Translations under genes and position numbers: made by a program
Part shown: positions 42,989-51,571 of the stretch, piece by piece
How the letters are laid out: every line of letters begins with the position of its first letter
Position numbering within the stretch: the stretch's first letter is position 1
Notes under the pieces: generated by a model
Told to the model about the DNA's origin: nothing
Seen by the model: the letters and a program-made list of their open reading frames with translations, nothing else
Databases searched by the model: none
Assembly (NCBI GenBank): GCA_023391275.1
Contig: JAEWBE010000127.1
Coordinates: forward strand, 1 to 64,000
DNA from: Bacillota bacterium
Lineage (GTDB): Bacteria > Bacillota > Clostridia > Oscillospirales > Acutalibacteraceae
Reading direction: 5' to 3'
Length of the DNA: 64,000 bases

Positions 42989-43600
42989 ATGCTGATTACG
43001 GCAATTGAACCCCGCCGGAAAAGTCTTTCCGCGCTCTTCCTTGACGGTGAGTTGGCGGGGAATATCGATACGGAAACTCTTCTTAAATTTGGCTGTAAAC
43101 CCGGGATGCAGCTTGACGACGGGCAGCTTCACGAACTGATTCTTGCCAGCGAAAGCCGCCGCGCCGGGGAAAAGGCGCTCTATCTTCTGGAACACCGAAG
43201 CCATTCCCAAAAGGAGCTTGCGGATAAAATCAGCCGTGTCACTTCGCGCGAAGCCGCCGAAGCCGCGGCAAAGCACATGGTGGAAATCGGTCTTGTCAAT
43301 GATGAGGAATATGCCCGAAGCCTTGCGGCGGAGCTGCTGGGCCGGAAAGGGTTTTCCGCTTCAAGGGTGCGGCAGGAGCTGCTGCAAAAAGGAATTGAAC
43401 GGGAGCTGGCCGAGCGGATTATCGAGGAAAACGCTGCCGATCCCGTGGAAAAAATTTTAGAACTGATCCGGAGAAAATATATCCGGACGCTGGACGACGA
43501 AAAAGGACGCCGCCGCAGCATTGCCGCGCTGCAAAGGCTCGGCTACCGCTGGGATGATATTCGAACGGCGCTGAATCAATTGATAAATGAGGACGAATAA
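42989..43600 (+). CDS. recX: Regulatory protein RecX
   Basis: A 203-residue, strongly helical and charged protein with three RecX repeats, for example ALYLLEHRSHSQKELADKI, LVNDEEYARSLAAELL and LQRLGYRWDDIRTALNQL. It begins two bases after the recA stop, the standard arrangement. RecX limits RecA filament growth. Its stop abuts the ATG of rimO. Confidence 0.93.
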   Translation: MLITAIEPRRKSLSALFLDGELAGNIDTETLLKFGCKPGMQLDDGQLHELILASESRRAGEKALYLLEHRSHSQKELADKISRVTSREAAEAAAKHMVEIGLVNDEEYARSLAAELLGRKGFSASRVRQELLQKGIERELAERIIEENAADPVEKILELIRRKYIRTLDDEKGRRRSIAALQRLGYRWDDIRTALNQLINEDE

Positions 43601-44932
43601 ATGTCATATCGTGTAGGAATGGTGAGCCTTGGCTGTGCCAAAAATCAGGTGGACGCCGAAATGATGATGGCCACGCTGCAGAAAGCGGGTTATCTGCTGG
43701 AAGACGACCCTGCGCTCGCGGATGTTGCCATTGTCAACACCTGCGGTTTTATCGACGCCGCCAAAAAAGAATCCATTGAGGAAATTCTGGAGCTTGCCAG
43801 ATTAAAAGCGGAGGGCAAAATCCGGGCGATTGTCGTAACCGGCTGCATGGCCGAGCGTTACCGCGAGGAGATTTTAAAGGAACTGCCCGAAGTGGACGCC
43901 GTGGCCGGAATCGGTGCCGACAGCGACATTGCCGCCGTGGTTGAAAAGGCGCTGGGCGGTGAAAAAGCGGAAGTGTTCCCCGAAAAGACGCTTCTGCCGC
44001 TTTGCGGCGACCGTGCGCTTTCCACGCCGCGCTATCTTGCGTATCTGAAAATTGCGGAAGGCTGCGACAACCGCTGCGCCTATTGCGCCATTCCGTTTAT
44101 CCGTGGGCGCTACCGTTCCCGTACGGTGGAAAATATCGTAGAGGAAGCGCGGGGTCTGGCGAAAAACGGCGTGAAGGAACTGATTCTGATTGCCCAGGAC
44201 ACCACCCGCTACGGCTGGGATATTTACGGCAAACTGATGCTTCCGCAGCTTTTAAGGGAACTTTGCAAAATCGACGGACTCGCATGGATTCGAATCCTGT
44301 ACTGCTATCCGGATTCTATCACCGACGATTTGCTTGATACCATTGCGCAGGAAGATAAAATTGTAAAATATATTGACCTTCCGCTCCAGCATTGCAGCGC
44401 CCGTCTGCTCACGGCGATGCGCCGCACCGGCAGCCGGGAGGAACTGACCGCGCTGATTCAAAAAATGCGCGCGAAAATACCGAATCTGATTCTCCGCACC
44501 ACGCTGATCACCGGTTTTCCGGGGGAAACGGAAGAGGACTTTACCGAGCTGGCAGAGTTTGTGCGGGAAATCCGCTTTGAACGCCTCGGGTGCTTTGCCT
44601 ATTCCCGGGAAGAAGGCACGGCCGCTGCGGAAATGCCGGATCAGATTGATGAAGACGTTAAGCAGCACCGTATGGATTTGATTATGGAAGATCAGATGAA
44701 CCTGATGCAGGAGTGGGGCGAAGGTATGATCGGCAAAACACTGAAGGTACTTGTCGAAGGCTACGACCGTTATGCCGAATGTTGGTTTGGCCGCTCCTCG
44801 GCGGATTCGCCGGATATTGACGGCAAGATTTTTTTCACCGTGCCGGGCAAAAAACCGGTGGCGGGCGAATTTGTTGATGTGGAAATTACGGACTGCGTCG
44901 ACGGCGACCTGACCGGCAAGCAAGTAAACTGA
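43601..44932 (+). CDS. rimO: Ribosomal protein S12 methylthiotransferase RimO
   Basis: The 443-residue radical-SAM enzyme has the N-terminal UPF0004 domain with three cluster cysteines (GCAKNQVD, NTCGFI, TGCMAERY), the radical-SAM motif CDNRCAYC with the RimO-type sequence IPFIRGRYRSR, and a C-terminal TRAM domain. It adds a methylthio group to Asp88 of ribosomal protein S12. RIRGRYRSR and the lack of tRNA-type MiaB wording separate it from MiaB. It starts immediately after recX and is followed by pgsA, an order found in other Clostridia. Confidence 0.94.
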   Translation: MSYRVGMVSLGCAKNQVDAEMMMATLQKAGYLLEDDPALADVAIVNTCGFIDAAKKESIEEILELARLKAEGKIRAIVVTGCMAERYREEILKELPEVDAVAGIGADSDIAAVVEKALGGEKAEVFPEKTLLPLCGDRALSTPRYLAYLKIAEGCDNRCAYCAIPFIRGRYRSRTVENIVEEARGLAKNGVKELILIAQDTTRYGWDIYGKLMLPQLLRELCKIDGLAWIRILYCYPDSITDDLLDTIAQEDKIVKYIDLPLQHCSARLLTAMRRTGSREELTALIQKMRAKIPNLILRTTLITGFPGETEEDFTELAEFVREIRFERLGCFAYSREEGTAAAEMPDQIDEDVKQHRMDLIMEDQMNLMQEWGEGMIGKTLKVLVEGYDRYAECWFGRSSADSPDIDGKIFFTVPGKKPVAGEFVDVEITDCVDGDLTGKQVN

Positions 44933-44947
44933 AGGGGGTGTTTCCAC

Positions 44948-45550
44948 TTGAATCTGCCAAATAAGCTTACGCTGCTGCGGGTAGCGATTGTACCGTTTTT
45001 GGTAATTGTGCTGCTGGCACGGAATTTTACAGGCATTCATTTCTTTTGGGCCCTGCTTTTGTTTGCGGTTGCCTCAATAACCGATCATTTTGACGGGGAG
45101 CTGGCGCGTAAAAACAATCAGGTTACTACGTTCGGAAAATTTTTGGATCCGCTTGCGGACAAAATTTTAGTCATTTCGGTTTTGGTTTGCTTTATTGAAC
45201 TTGGATTGGCCGATACATGGTGTGTCATTTTAATTATCGCGCGCGAATTTATGGTGACCTCCATCCGCCTTGTCGCAGTGGACAGCGGCGTGGTAATCGC
45301 GGCGAACAATTGGGGCAAAACCAAAACGGTAAGCCAAATTGTCGCAATCGTTGTGATTTTGTTGTTTCAGTTTATTCAGGAACTGGTCAACCTCGGCGCT
45401 TTACCCGCTTTTTCCATCATCGGAATGGGGAGTGAATCTGCATTTTTATGGATGGGTCATCTTTTTATTTATATTGCAACCTTTTTCACCGTATTTTCCG
45501 GTGCGGTCTATATCAAGGAGAATATCGGGGTAATTAATACCATGAAATAA
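44948..45550 (+). CDS. pgsA: CDP-diacylglycerol-glycerol-3-phosphate phosphatidyltransferase PgsA
   Basis: A 200-residue membrane protein with the CDP-alcohol phosphotransferase signature DHFDGELAR-x8-GKFLDPLADK (one residue change, His for the usual variable position). It condenses CDP-diacylglycerol with glycerol 3-phosphate on the way to phosphatidylglycerol. Start is TTG at 44948 behind GAAGGGGGTG. It is the last gene of the recA-recX-rimO-pgsA block. Confidence 0.93.
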   Translation: MNLPNKLTLLRVAIVPFLVIVLLARNFTGIHFFWALLLFAVASITDHFDGELARKNNQVTTFGKFLDPLADKILVISVLVCFIELGLADTWCVILIIAREFMVTSIRLVAVDSGVVIAANNWGKTKTVSQIVAIVVILLFQFIQELVNLGALPAFSIIGMGSESAFLWMGHLFIYIATFFTVFSGAVYIKENIGVINTMK

Positions 45551-45595
45551 AGCGCCGGGCAGGGGTTTACTTAACCCTTGGTTTGGTATATACTA

Positions 45596-45626
45596 TTGTC
45601 ACATTCTTTTCAACTAATGCTATACT
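45596..45626 (+). promoter_or_regulatory. Probable promoter of the cysteine T-box operon
   Basis: TTGTCA (45596-45601) and TATACT (45621-45626) with a 19-base spacer. Spacing is longer than ideal, so the -35 call is tentative. Confidence 0.4.
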
Positions 45627-45634
45627 GTAAGTGA

Positions 45635-45880
45635 TATTAGTATTGATACATGCGATGAGCGGAAGAAGTAACCGCAGGGAAGGCAGCAGAGAGAAAGCGT
45701 CTGGGCTGAAAGCGCTTTTTGCCGGGTGTGCGGAGAAATGCATCCGTCAGCAGGCGGGGGGAAATTACAAGTATCCCCGCACGGCAGGCACCGTTAAAGG
45801 CCCAAGAGAGATAAAACGGAGTGGAACCGCGGAATAAATGACCGCCTCCGTCCCTAATGGGGCGCAGGCGGTTTTTTTGC
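45635..45880 (+). ncRNA. T-box leader, cysteine specifier
   Basis: Stem I opens with GATGAGCGGAAGAAGTA (from 45654). On its 3' side the specifier region GAGAAATGCATCC gives TGC (45739-45741), the codon for Cys. The conserved T-box is GGAGTGGAACCGCGG (about 45818-45832). It is followed by a terminator stem ACCGCCT/AGGCGGT (45841-45872) and T7. Uncharged tRNA-Cys would pair with specifier and T-box, favour the antiterminator and allow transcription into cysE-cysS. Specifier and downstream genes agree fully. The region 45551-45958 holds no protein gene. Confidence 0.92.
45841..45878 (+). terminator. T-box regulated terminator
   Basis: ACCGCCT (45841-45847) pairs with AGGCGGT (45866-45872), with an inner CCC/GGG extension, then a T tract. 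It is the off-state structure of the cysteine T-box. Confidence 0.85.
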
Positions 45881-45958
45881 GTCGCTTTAAGCTTTTTTGG
45901 CCCTGGACGGCGCTCCCGTTCACTGCGGCGGATTATTCATTGCTGATTGGAGGAAACT

Positions 45959-46588
45959 ATGTTTACAGAGCTGAAAGAGGAACTTGACTCCATTATGGAC
46001 CGTGACCCCGCCGCCCGGTCAAGGCTGGAGGTATATTTCCTGTATTCCGGGTTTAAGGCGGTGCGCGCCTACCGCAGGGCAAACTGGTTTTATCGCCACG
46101 ATATGAAATTTATGGCCCGGTTTTTGTCCCAGCGTGCGCGCCATAAAACAGGAATTGAAATTCACCCGGGCGCGAAAATCGGAAAGGGCCTGTTCATTGA
46201 CCACGGCATGGGCGTGGTGATCGGCGAAACGACGGAGATTGGCGACAACTGCACGCTGTACCAGGGTGTGACGCTCGGCGGCACCGGCAAGGATCATGGG
46301 AAGCGCCACCCCACCCTTGGGAGCAACGTAATGGTCGGCGCGGGGGCAAAGGTACTGGGCCCGTTCCGCGTTGGCGATAACGCCCGCGTGGCGGCCGGCG
46401 CCGTGGTGCTTGACGAAGTGCCGGACAATGCAACGGCGGTGGGCGTGCCCGCCAGAGTGGTGCGCCTGAACGGCGTACGCCCCGCAAATCTGGATCAGAT
46501 TCATGTGGCGGATCCCAGAGCTCAGGAACTTTGCCGCATGTGCATGGAACTGGAAAAGATGCAGAAGCGTCTTGATGAAATAAAGTGA
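45959..46588 (+). CDS. cysE: Serine O-acetyltransferase CysE
   Basis: The 209-residue protein has the short-form CysE layout: a helical N-terminus and a left-handed beta-helix of hexapeptide repeats, with the catalytic block FIDHGMGVVIGETTEIGD and GVTLGGTGKDHGKRHPT. It acetylates L-serine to O-acetylserine, the precursor of cysteine. ATG 45959 follows TTGGAGG. It is the first gene behind the Cys T-box, so it is made when charged tRNA-Cys is low. Confidence 0.94.
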   Translation: MFTELKEELDSIMDRDPAARSRLEVYFLYSGFKAVRAYRRANWFYRHDMKFMARFLSQRARHKTGIEIHPGAKIGKGLFIDHGMGVVIGETTEIGDNCTLYQGVTLGGTGKDHGKRHPTLGSNVMVGAGAKVLGPFRVGDNARVAAGAVVLDEVPDNATAVGVPARVVRLNGVRPANLDQIHVADPRAQELCRMCMELEKMQKRLDEIK

Positions 46589-46608
46589 TCAAAGAGAGGT
46601 AAAATGAA

Positions 46609-48015
46609 ATGGAAATCTACAACACGTTAACGCGGCAGAAAGAGGAATTTGTTCCGATTACTGCGGGCGAAGCGAAAATCTACGCGTGCGGCCCAACCGT
46701 TTACAACTACATCCATATCGGCAACGCCCGGCCGATTTGTGTGTTTGACGTGCTGCGCCGCTATTTGGAGTACCGCGGCATGAAAGTAACTTTCGTCCAG
46801 AATTTTACCGATATTGATGATAAAATAATCAATAAGGCAAATGAGGAAGGCAGCGATTACCTTACGGTTTCCCAGCGCTACATTGACGAATACAAAACTG
46901 ATGCCAAGGGGTTGAACGTCCGTCCCGCAACGATTCATTCCCTTGCAACTGAAAATATCGACGAAATCATCGCGATCATTTCTGATCTGGTCAACAAGGA
47001 TTATGCCTATGCGACCCCGAACGGGGATGTCTATTTCAGGACGCTGAAAGATGAAAACTATGGGAAGCTCTCCCATCAGCCGCTGGAGGATTTGCAGGCC
47101 GGTGCCCGTATTGCCACAGGTGAGGTGAAGGAGGATCCAATGGACTTTGCCCTTTGGAAGAGCGCAAAGCCGGGCGAGCCGAGCTGGACTTCGCCATGGG
47201 GCGAAGGAAGGCCGGGCTGGCATATTGAATGTTCCGCCATGGCGCGCAGATACCTTGGCAAAACAATTGATATTCACTGCGGCGGGCAGGACCTTATCTT
47301 CCCGCACCACGAGAACGAAATTGCGCAGAGCGAGTGCTGCAACGGCGTGCAGTTTGCAAACTACTGGATGCATAACGGATACATCAATGTGGACAACCGT
47401 AAGATGAGCAAAAGTCTGGGCAACTTCTTCACCGTGCGTGATGTGGCGGAACAATACGGCTACGAGCCGATTCGTTTCCTGATGGTTGCGTCACACTACC
47501 GCACTCCCATTAATTACAGCGAGGAAGTCATTGAACAGTGCAAATCGGCGCTTGAACGGCTGTATAACTGCCGGGACAACCTGATTTTCCTGATGAAAAA
47601 TGCTCCGTCGGGGGAAAAAGAAGGGGAACGCAAGACAAAGCGCAGGCTTGACGAGTATCAGGATCACTTCATTGAAGCAATGGAAGATGACCTGAACACC
47701 GCCGACGCGATTTCCGCCCTGTTTGATCTGGCACGCGACATCAACACAAATCTGAACGCCTCCACCGCGCCGTCAAAGGAGCTTTGCTCTTTCGCGCTTG
47801 ATTTGTTCAACGAACTGGCGGAAGTCCTTGGGCTGCTTTACAGCAGGCAGGATGAGGCCCTTGACGAAAAGATTGAGGCTTTGATTGCCGAACGCACACA
47901 GGCCCGCAAGAACAAGGACTGGGCGACGGCCGACCGGATCCGCGACGAGCTGAAGGCCCGCCATGTTGTGCTGGAGGATACGCCGCAGGGCATTAAGTGG
48001 AAAATCGAGCAATAA
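46609..48015 (+). CDS. cysS: Cysteinyl-tRNA synthetase
   Basis: A 468-residue class I synthetase with HIGH as HIGN in YNYIHIGNARP and KMSKS in NRKMSKSLGNFF. Zinc ligands fit the pattern (Cys in YACGPTVYNY, ECSAMA, and His in FPHHENE). Charges tRNA-Cys. Co-transcribed with cysE under the Cys T-box, 20 bases downstream of it. AGAGAGGT precedes the ATG. Confidence 0.96.
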   Translation: MEIYNTLTRQKEEFVPITAGEAKIYACGPTVYNYIHIGNARPICVFDVLRRYLEYRGMKVTFVQNFTDIDDKIINKANEEGSDYLTVSQRYIDEYKTDAKGLNVRPATIHSLATENIDEIIAIISDLVNKDYAYATPNGDVYFRTLKDENYGKLSHQPLEDLQAGARIATGEVKEDPMDFALWKSAKPGEPSWTSPWGEGRPGWHIECSAMARRYLGKTIDIHCGGQDLIFPHHENEIAQSECCNGVQFANYWMHNGYINVDNRKMSKSLGNFFTVRDVAEQYGYEPIRFLMVASHYRTPINYSEEVIEQCKSALERLYNCRDNLIFLMKNAPSGEKEGERKTKRRLDEYQDHFIEAMEDDLNTADAISALFDLARDINTNLNASTAPSKELCSFALDLFNELAEVLGLLYSRQDEALDEKIEALIAERTQARKNKDWATADRIRDELKARHVVLEDTPQGIKWKIEQ

Positions 48016-48061
48016 CCCGCTTTTTCCGTGTATGGTTGGTGAAAAAGGGGGGGGAACGAAG

Positions 48062-48556
48062 ATGGCAAAAGAGAATAAAACGAATGTGATGCGGATTCTG
48101 GATAAAGCAAAGATCCCTTACCGGGCTTATTTTTACGATCATGAGGACGGAAAAATCGACGGCGTTTCCGTCGCACACAAGCTTGGCCAGAACGAGGAAC
48201 AGGTCTTTAAAACACTGGTCACCCGGGGCGCAAGCCGGGAATTTTACGTTTTCGTGGTTCCGGTTGCAAAGGAGCTGAACCTGAAGGCTGCGGCCAAGAG
48301 TGTGGGTGAAAAGTCGGTGGAAATGATTCGCGTGGATGAGATCAATAAAACCACGGGTTATATCCGCGGCGGCTGTTCGCCTGTCGGAATGAAAAAACAA
48401 TTCAAAACCGTAATTGACAACAGCTGCGAGCAGCTTCCCTCCATTATTGTGAGCGGCGGGAAAATCGGCACCCAGGTGGAATTGGAGCCGCAGGCGCTGC
48501 TTGACCTGATTGGCGGTACCGCCGCCGCCATCGCGGAGCAGCCGGGTTGCCCCTGA
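48062..48556 (+). CDS. ybaK: Cys-tRNA(Pro)/Cys-tRNA deacylase (YbaK/EbsC family)
   Basis: The 164-residue protein is a YbaK domain: GVSVAHKLGQNEEQVFKTLVT, VVPVAKELNLKAAAK and the active-site region YIRGGCSPVGMKK. It hydrolyses Cys misacylated onto tRNA-Pro. ATG at 48062 follows GGGGGGGGAACGAAG; the open frame extends into cysS but lacks another good site. Following cysS in the same T-box operon places proofreading beside the synthetase. Confidence 0.93.
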   Translation: MAKENKTNVMRILDKAKIPYRAYFYDHEDGKIDGVSVAHKLGQNEEQVFKTLVTRGASREFYVFVVPVAKELNLKAAAKSVGEKSVEMIRVDEINKTTGYIRGGCSPVGMKKQFKTVIDNSCEQLPSIIVSGGKIGTQVELEPQALLDLIGGTAAAIAEQPGCP

Positions 48557-48607
48557 CTCCGTGGGCGCGGCTCCAATATCCCGTTCAATTTTTATAATGT
48601 GCAGCTG

Positions 48608-48645
48608 AACAACCTGGTACGCCAAGCGTGCCGGGTTGTTTTTAC
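48608..48645 (+). terminator. Rho-independent terminator
   Basis: AACAACCTGGTACGC (48608-48622) pairs with GCGTGCCGGGTTGTT (48626-48640), two G-T pairs, then T5. It closes the cysteine operon. Confidence 0.85.
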
Positions 48646-48792
48646 GCAAGGCTCAACGGTACATTTGAAGGAAACTCTTTAAATATTTGAGGTTATTGCC
48701 GAAAAATAGGACAGATCGGAAAATTGTCTATTTATTTTTTTAAAATTATTTATATACTTAGATTATATCATGTGACAAGTGGGGCGTTGGCT

Positions 48793-49800
48793 ATGGAATA
48801 CAGGCATAAAGTAATGCGCGGCACCGTCGGGGTTATCATTAACAAGGCGATCCGTGATATTCGGAGCGACCCGAAGCGCAGCATACGAAATCTGGCGGAT
48901 CTGGGTGATAATTTTTCCACATCGGAAACGCAGAAGCGTTTTTTTTCGATTGCAAGGGGTGTTTTAAAAAACCCGGATAATCCGTATAATAAATTGATTG
49001 TGGACATGATTGAAAATGTAACCCCGGAATCCGTGCGGACAATGAGCCTGAATTTCGGCTATACCGCCCTGATTTACGGCGCCAACACGATCCGTCAGCG
49101 GGAAGCGGCTCTGGGCCGGTACATTCCGTGGCTGCTGGTGTTCGATTTCAGCACCGCGCAGGGAGCCGCACTCGGCATTGAACGGGCGTCGGCACTGATT
49201 GCGCAGGCGGTATCACTTGGAATTTACACCTTTGTCTTTCAAATCAATTTTTATGGGGAGGCCCTTGAATCCCTTTTAAAGTTGTGTGCATCATACCCGG
49301 AGTGTGCCTTCTTTGCCGCCGTGTCTGCCGGGGTGCTTCTGGGGCCGATGCAGAAGCAGGTAATGAAAACACCCAATTTGGTAATTCTTGTCGATGCTGC
49401 CGATTCCGCCGCGGAGGAAACAAGGGACCGGGCGTTTCATGTGCTCCGTTGCGCCCGGTGTTTTTACGGCTTTTACGCTTATTACACGGAGGAAAGCGTG
49501 CAGTGGCTGATGTCGGACGAATTTACGCAGAAAATGATTCAAAACGGCTGCCTGATTGGCGGCTATGTCAATGCCGACCCAAGCGCCGAAAATCTCGAAA
49601 ATCAGGTGTACCGTTTTGTATGCGCCAAGCGGGGCAGAAAAGGGGCGCCGCTGTTCGCATTGGATTTTTACCGTGATATCAGCTACATCGGCAATGCAAT
49701 CTCCAGCGGGGAGTTCTTGCGTGTCGGGAATGACGGGAGGCTTTTGGATTCTCCGATCAGTGTGAACGGGGAAATACTTCCGGAGCTGATTAAAATCTGA
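48793..49800 (+). CDS. Probable radical-SAM pseudoenzyme (cluster motif lost)
   Basis: About 335 residues from ATG 48793, or 358 if begun upstream. The layout follows a family of clostridial radical-SAM proteins: helical lead with NPDNPYNKLI, then GRYIPWLLVFDFSTA where the family normally has PWxxxxDxTxxCNLxCxxC, then LIAQAVSLGIYTFVF before the usual GGEP, then LCASYPECAFF, SDEFTQKMIQNG and PLFALDFYRDISYIGNAISSG. The CxxxCxxC motif is missing (QGAALGIERA in its place) and GGEP is replaced by NFYGEA, so it cannot hold the usual 4Fe-4S cluster. Family call is by pattern and could be wrong; function unknown. Confidence 0.6.
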   Translation: MEYRHKVMRGTVGVIINKAIRDIRSDPKRSIRNLADLGDNFSTSETQKRFFSIARGVLKNPDNPYNKLIVDMIENVTPESVRTMSLNFGYTALIYGANTIRQREAALGRYIPWLLVFDFSTAQGAALGIERASALIAQAVSLGIYTFVFQINFYGEALESLLKLCASYPECAFFAAVSAGVLLGPMQKQVMKTPNLVILVDAADSAAEETRDRAFHVLRCARCFYGFYAYYTEESVQWLMSDEFTQKMIQNGCLIGGYVNADPSAENLENQVYRFVCAKRGRKGAPLFALDFYRDISYIGNAISSGEFLRVGNDGRLLDSPISVNGEILPELIKI

Positions 49801-49931
49801 TGTGCAGAGTTCACGCTGTACGAAATCAAAGAAAACTTACAATTTGTTCATTTTTCATTCAGAAAACGAACGGATGGCTGTAATACAATAAATAATCATA
49901 GGTATGCCGGTAATTGGATATTTAAGGAGAA

Positions 49932-50330
49932 ATGATGATGGATTGGCTCAGAAGAATGATGGCGGGGCGGTATGGCACCGATCAGTTGTCAATTGCGCTG
50001 CTTGTTCTTTATGCGGTGCTGTATTTACTGGCACAGATTACACACTGGGTTTTCCTGGTATGGATTGCGTTGATCCCGTTTGTTCTTTTCTTTGTCAGAA
50101 TGTTTTCCAGGAACATCTCGAAACGCTACCGGGAAAATACCGCTTTCCTGCAATACTGGAATCCGATCGCGGTTTGGTTTCGGCGTATGATACAGATCGG
50201 GAAGGACAGGCAAACCCATCGGTACTATAAGTGCCCGAAATGTTCCAGCAAGCTTCGGGTACCAAAGGGAAAAGGTAAGATTTGTATTACCTGCCCCGTG
50301 TGCAAAACTGAATTTATAAAGAAAACCTGA
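49932..50330 (+). CDS. Small membrane protein with C-terminal zinc ribbon
   Basis: The 132-residue protein has two membrane helices (about 20-58) and a C-terminal zinc ribbon with YKCPKCSSKLRVP and ITCPVCKTEF, a two-CxxC module. Three consecutive ATG codons (49932, 49935, 49938) follow AAGGAG; the later two have better spacing. No enzyme motif is seen. Such proteins are frequent in Firmicutes without known function. A terminator follows. Confidence 0.75.
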   Translation: MMMDWLRRMMAGRYGTDQLSIALLVLYAVLYLLAQITHWVFLVWIALIPFVLFFVRMFSRNISKRYRENTAFLQYWNPIAVWFRRMIQIGKDRQTHRYYKCPKCSSKLRVPKGKGKICITCPVCKTEFIKKT

Positions 50331-50335
50331 CCGGG

Positions 50336-50377
50336 GCCGCGGGGGATTTACTGGGAACAGTAACCCTGCGGCTTTTT
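50336..50377 (+). terminator. Rho-independent terminator
   Basis: GCCGCGGGG (from 50336) pairs with CCCTGCGGC (50364-50372) with one G-T pair, then T5. Confidence 0.7.
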
Positions 50378-50553
50378 GCGTCATCGGAAAGAGCGGAGGC
50401 AGCTGCGAAGAAAAAGCGGCTTTCAGCGGGCCGGTTGTACGGAATTTCGGAGGGCAAAAAACATTTTTTCACTCTAAAACTGATATAACAATACAAATTA
50501 TTCATTAAATTCATTATTATTTGTTGAATTTGATTTTTTTTTGCAATAATGCA

Positions 50554-50582
50554 TTGAAAAACAGAAAGGTATTTTATATAAT
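50554..50582 (+). promoter_or_regulatory. Promoter for the gene at 50668
   Basis: TTGAAA (50554-50559), 17-base spacer, TATAAT (50577-50582). The mRNA would start about 80 bases before the ATG. Confidence 0.65.
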
Positions 50583-50667
50583 CAATAGTATATTCGAGTA
50601 TTCAAGTATAAATTTGTCATTTGAGTCCCTGACAGGAAAAATAACCAATAATAAGGGGGGTTCGCAT

Positions 50668-51303
50668 ATGGCGGACAGTAATCAAAATGTGATTGCGAAG
50701 CAATACAATGATCTGATCGGTAAGCTTTCCGGGGTGGTGAATTCCAGTATTGTTTTTTCAGATAATGAAATTTCTGAAATTCATGTGCTCGCAGATGCAC
50801 GAAAGTCCCCGAAGCAAATCAGCCGTGACATCCAGTCCGCTATTATGGCGCAATATGGCATCAGCATTGACCATAAGTTAATCAGTATTGCGCAGATTCC
50901 CGTCGAAAATGACCTGCGTCTGCGCAGCCGTCTTATTTTTGATGAGATCAGCCTTTCTAAGAATAAGGAGCACTCTTCCGCAACGGTTACCCTTACCGAC
51001 GGGGATTCTGCTTTTTCCGGAACCGCTTCCGCAGTGAACGACCGGCTTGAGATCAACAAGATGGTCTGTCAGGCCACCCTTAGCGCAATAGAGAATTTTA
51101 TGGATGAGAGCGCGGCTCTTTCCGTTGTTGACGTTCAGGTTTTTGAGCTCAGCGGGGAAAAAGCCATTGCCGTGTGCATTGCGGTAAAGTCCAAAAACAG
51201 AGTGGACAGGCTGCTGGGCAGCTCTTTTGTTGGGGATGACAACGGAATCGCCGTTGTAAAGGCCACCCTGGACGCCCTGAACCGCAGGATTGCGACTGCG
51301 TAA
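50668..51303 (+). CDS. Conserved hypothetical protein
   Basis: The 211-residue soluble protein begins at ATG 50668 behind AAGGGGGG; the frame is open to 50521 but lacks a better site. It has no signal peptide or membrane helix. Two similar alpha/beta halves can be seen: ISEIHVLADARKSPKQISRDI (first) and LSVVDVQVFELSGEKAIAVCI with VVKATLDALNRRI (end). Similar proteins occur in Clostridia and related Gram-positives, often near HD-GYP genes, as here. I do not recognise a function. Confidence 0.7.
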   Translation: MADSNQNVIAKQYNDLIGKLSGVVNSSIVFSDNEISEIHVLADARKSPKQISRDIQSAIMAQYGISIDHKLISIAQIPVENDLRLRSRLIFDEISLSKNKEHSSATVTLTDGDSAFSGTASAVNDRLEINKMVCQATLSAIENFMDESAALSVVDVQVFELSGEKAIAVCIAVKSKNRVDRLLGSSFVGDDNGIAVVKATLDALNRRIATA

Positions 51304-51387
51304 GCTTCATTCCGGTTGGGCCGGTCGGCCCGGTTACCACACAAAAAATCAGGTTTGCAGAGAGCATGTAAGTACATAAGCGAAGCG

Positions 51388-51440
51388 GATATAGCCTGTT
51401 TACCAGCGAAGAACAGAGTCCTATCAATGGAGGCTATATC
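51388..51440 (+). promoter_or_regulatory. Stem-loop that can hide the ribosome site of the small peptide gene
   Basis: GATATAGCC (51388-51396) pairs perfectly with GGCTATATC (51432-51440), just in front of the ATG at 51442. The GGAGG site (51429-51433) lies partly in the stem. Inner CTGTT/AACAG may pair as well. GCGAAG occurs twice in the leader (51380-51415). I could not match it to a known riboswitch class. Confidence 0.45.
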
Positions 51441-51441
51441 G

Positions 51442-51519
51442 ATGAAAAGATTTGTACTGGCTTTAATGTCCATTCTTTCAGTTCTTGCAACTGCCGGCGC
51501 TGGATTCACATGGAAGTGA
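51442..51519 (+). CDS. 25-residue hydrophobic peptide
   Basis: ATG 51442 follows TGGAGG at eight bases. The peptide is basic at the start (MKRF), then one hydrophobic stretch (VLALMSILSVLATAGAGF) and ends TWK. It resembles a short signal-peptide or single-helix membrane peptide. It stands 52 bases before the HD-GYP gene, probably in the same transcript. It may be a small membrane peptide, a leader peptide, or part of a signalling unit; nothing more can be said. Confidence 0.5.
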   Translation: MKRFVLALMSILSVLATAGAGFTWK

Positions 51520-51571
51520 TTTAAACTAACAGCTTTGTAAACCTGATTTTTTATATTAAAAGGGGGTCAGT

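Larger units (their letters stand above)
50331..50667. other. Intergenic region with terminator and promoter
   Basis: Holds the terminator at 50336-50377 and the promoter at 50554-50582. The stretch between (50378-50553) is AT-rich with no gene seen. Confidence 0.55.

Noticed and set aside
51308..51341. GC-rich hairpin after the 50668 gene as a terminator
   Set aside because: The stem GGGCCG/CGGCCC is clear but no T tract follows, so transcription probably continues into the peptide/HD-GYP unit.
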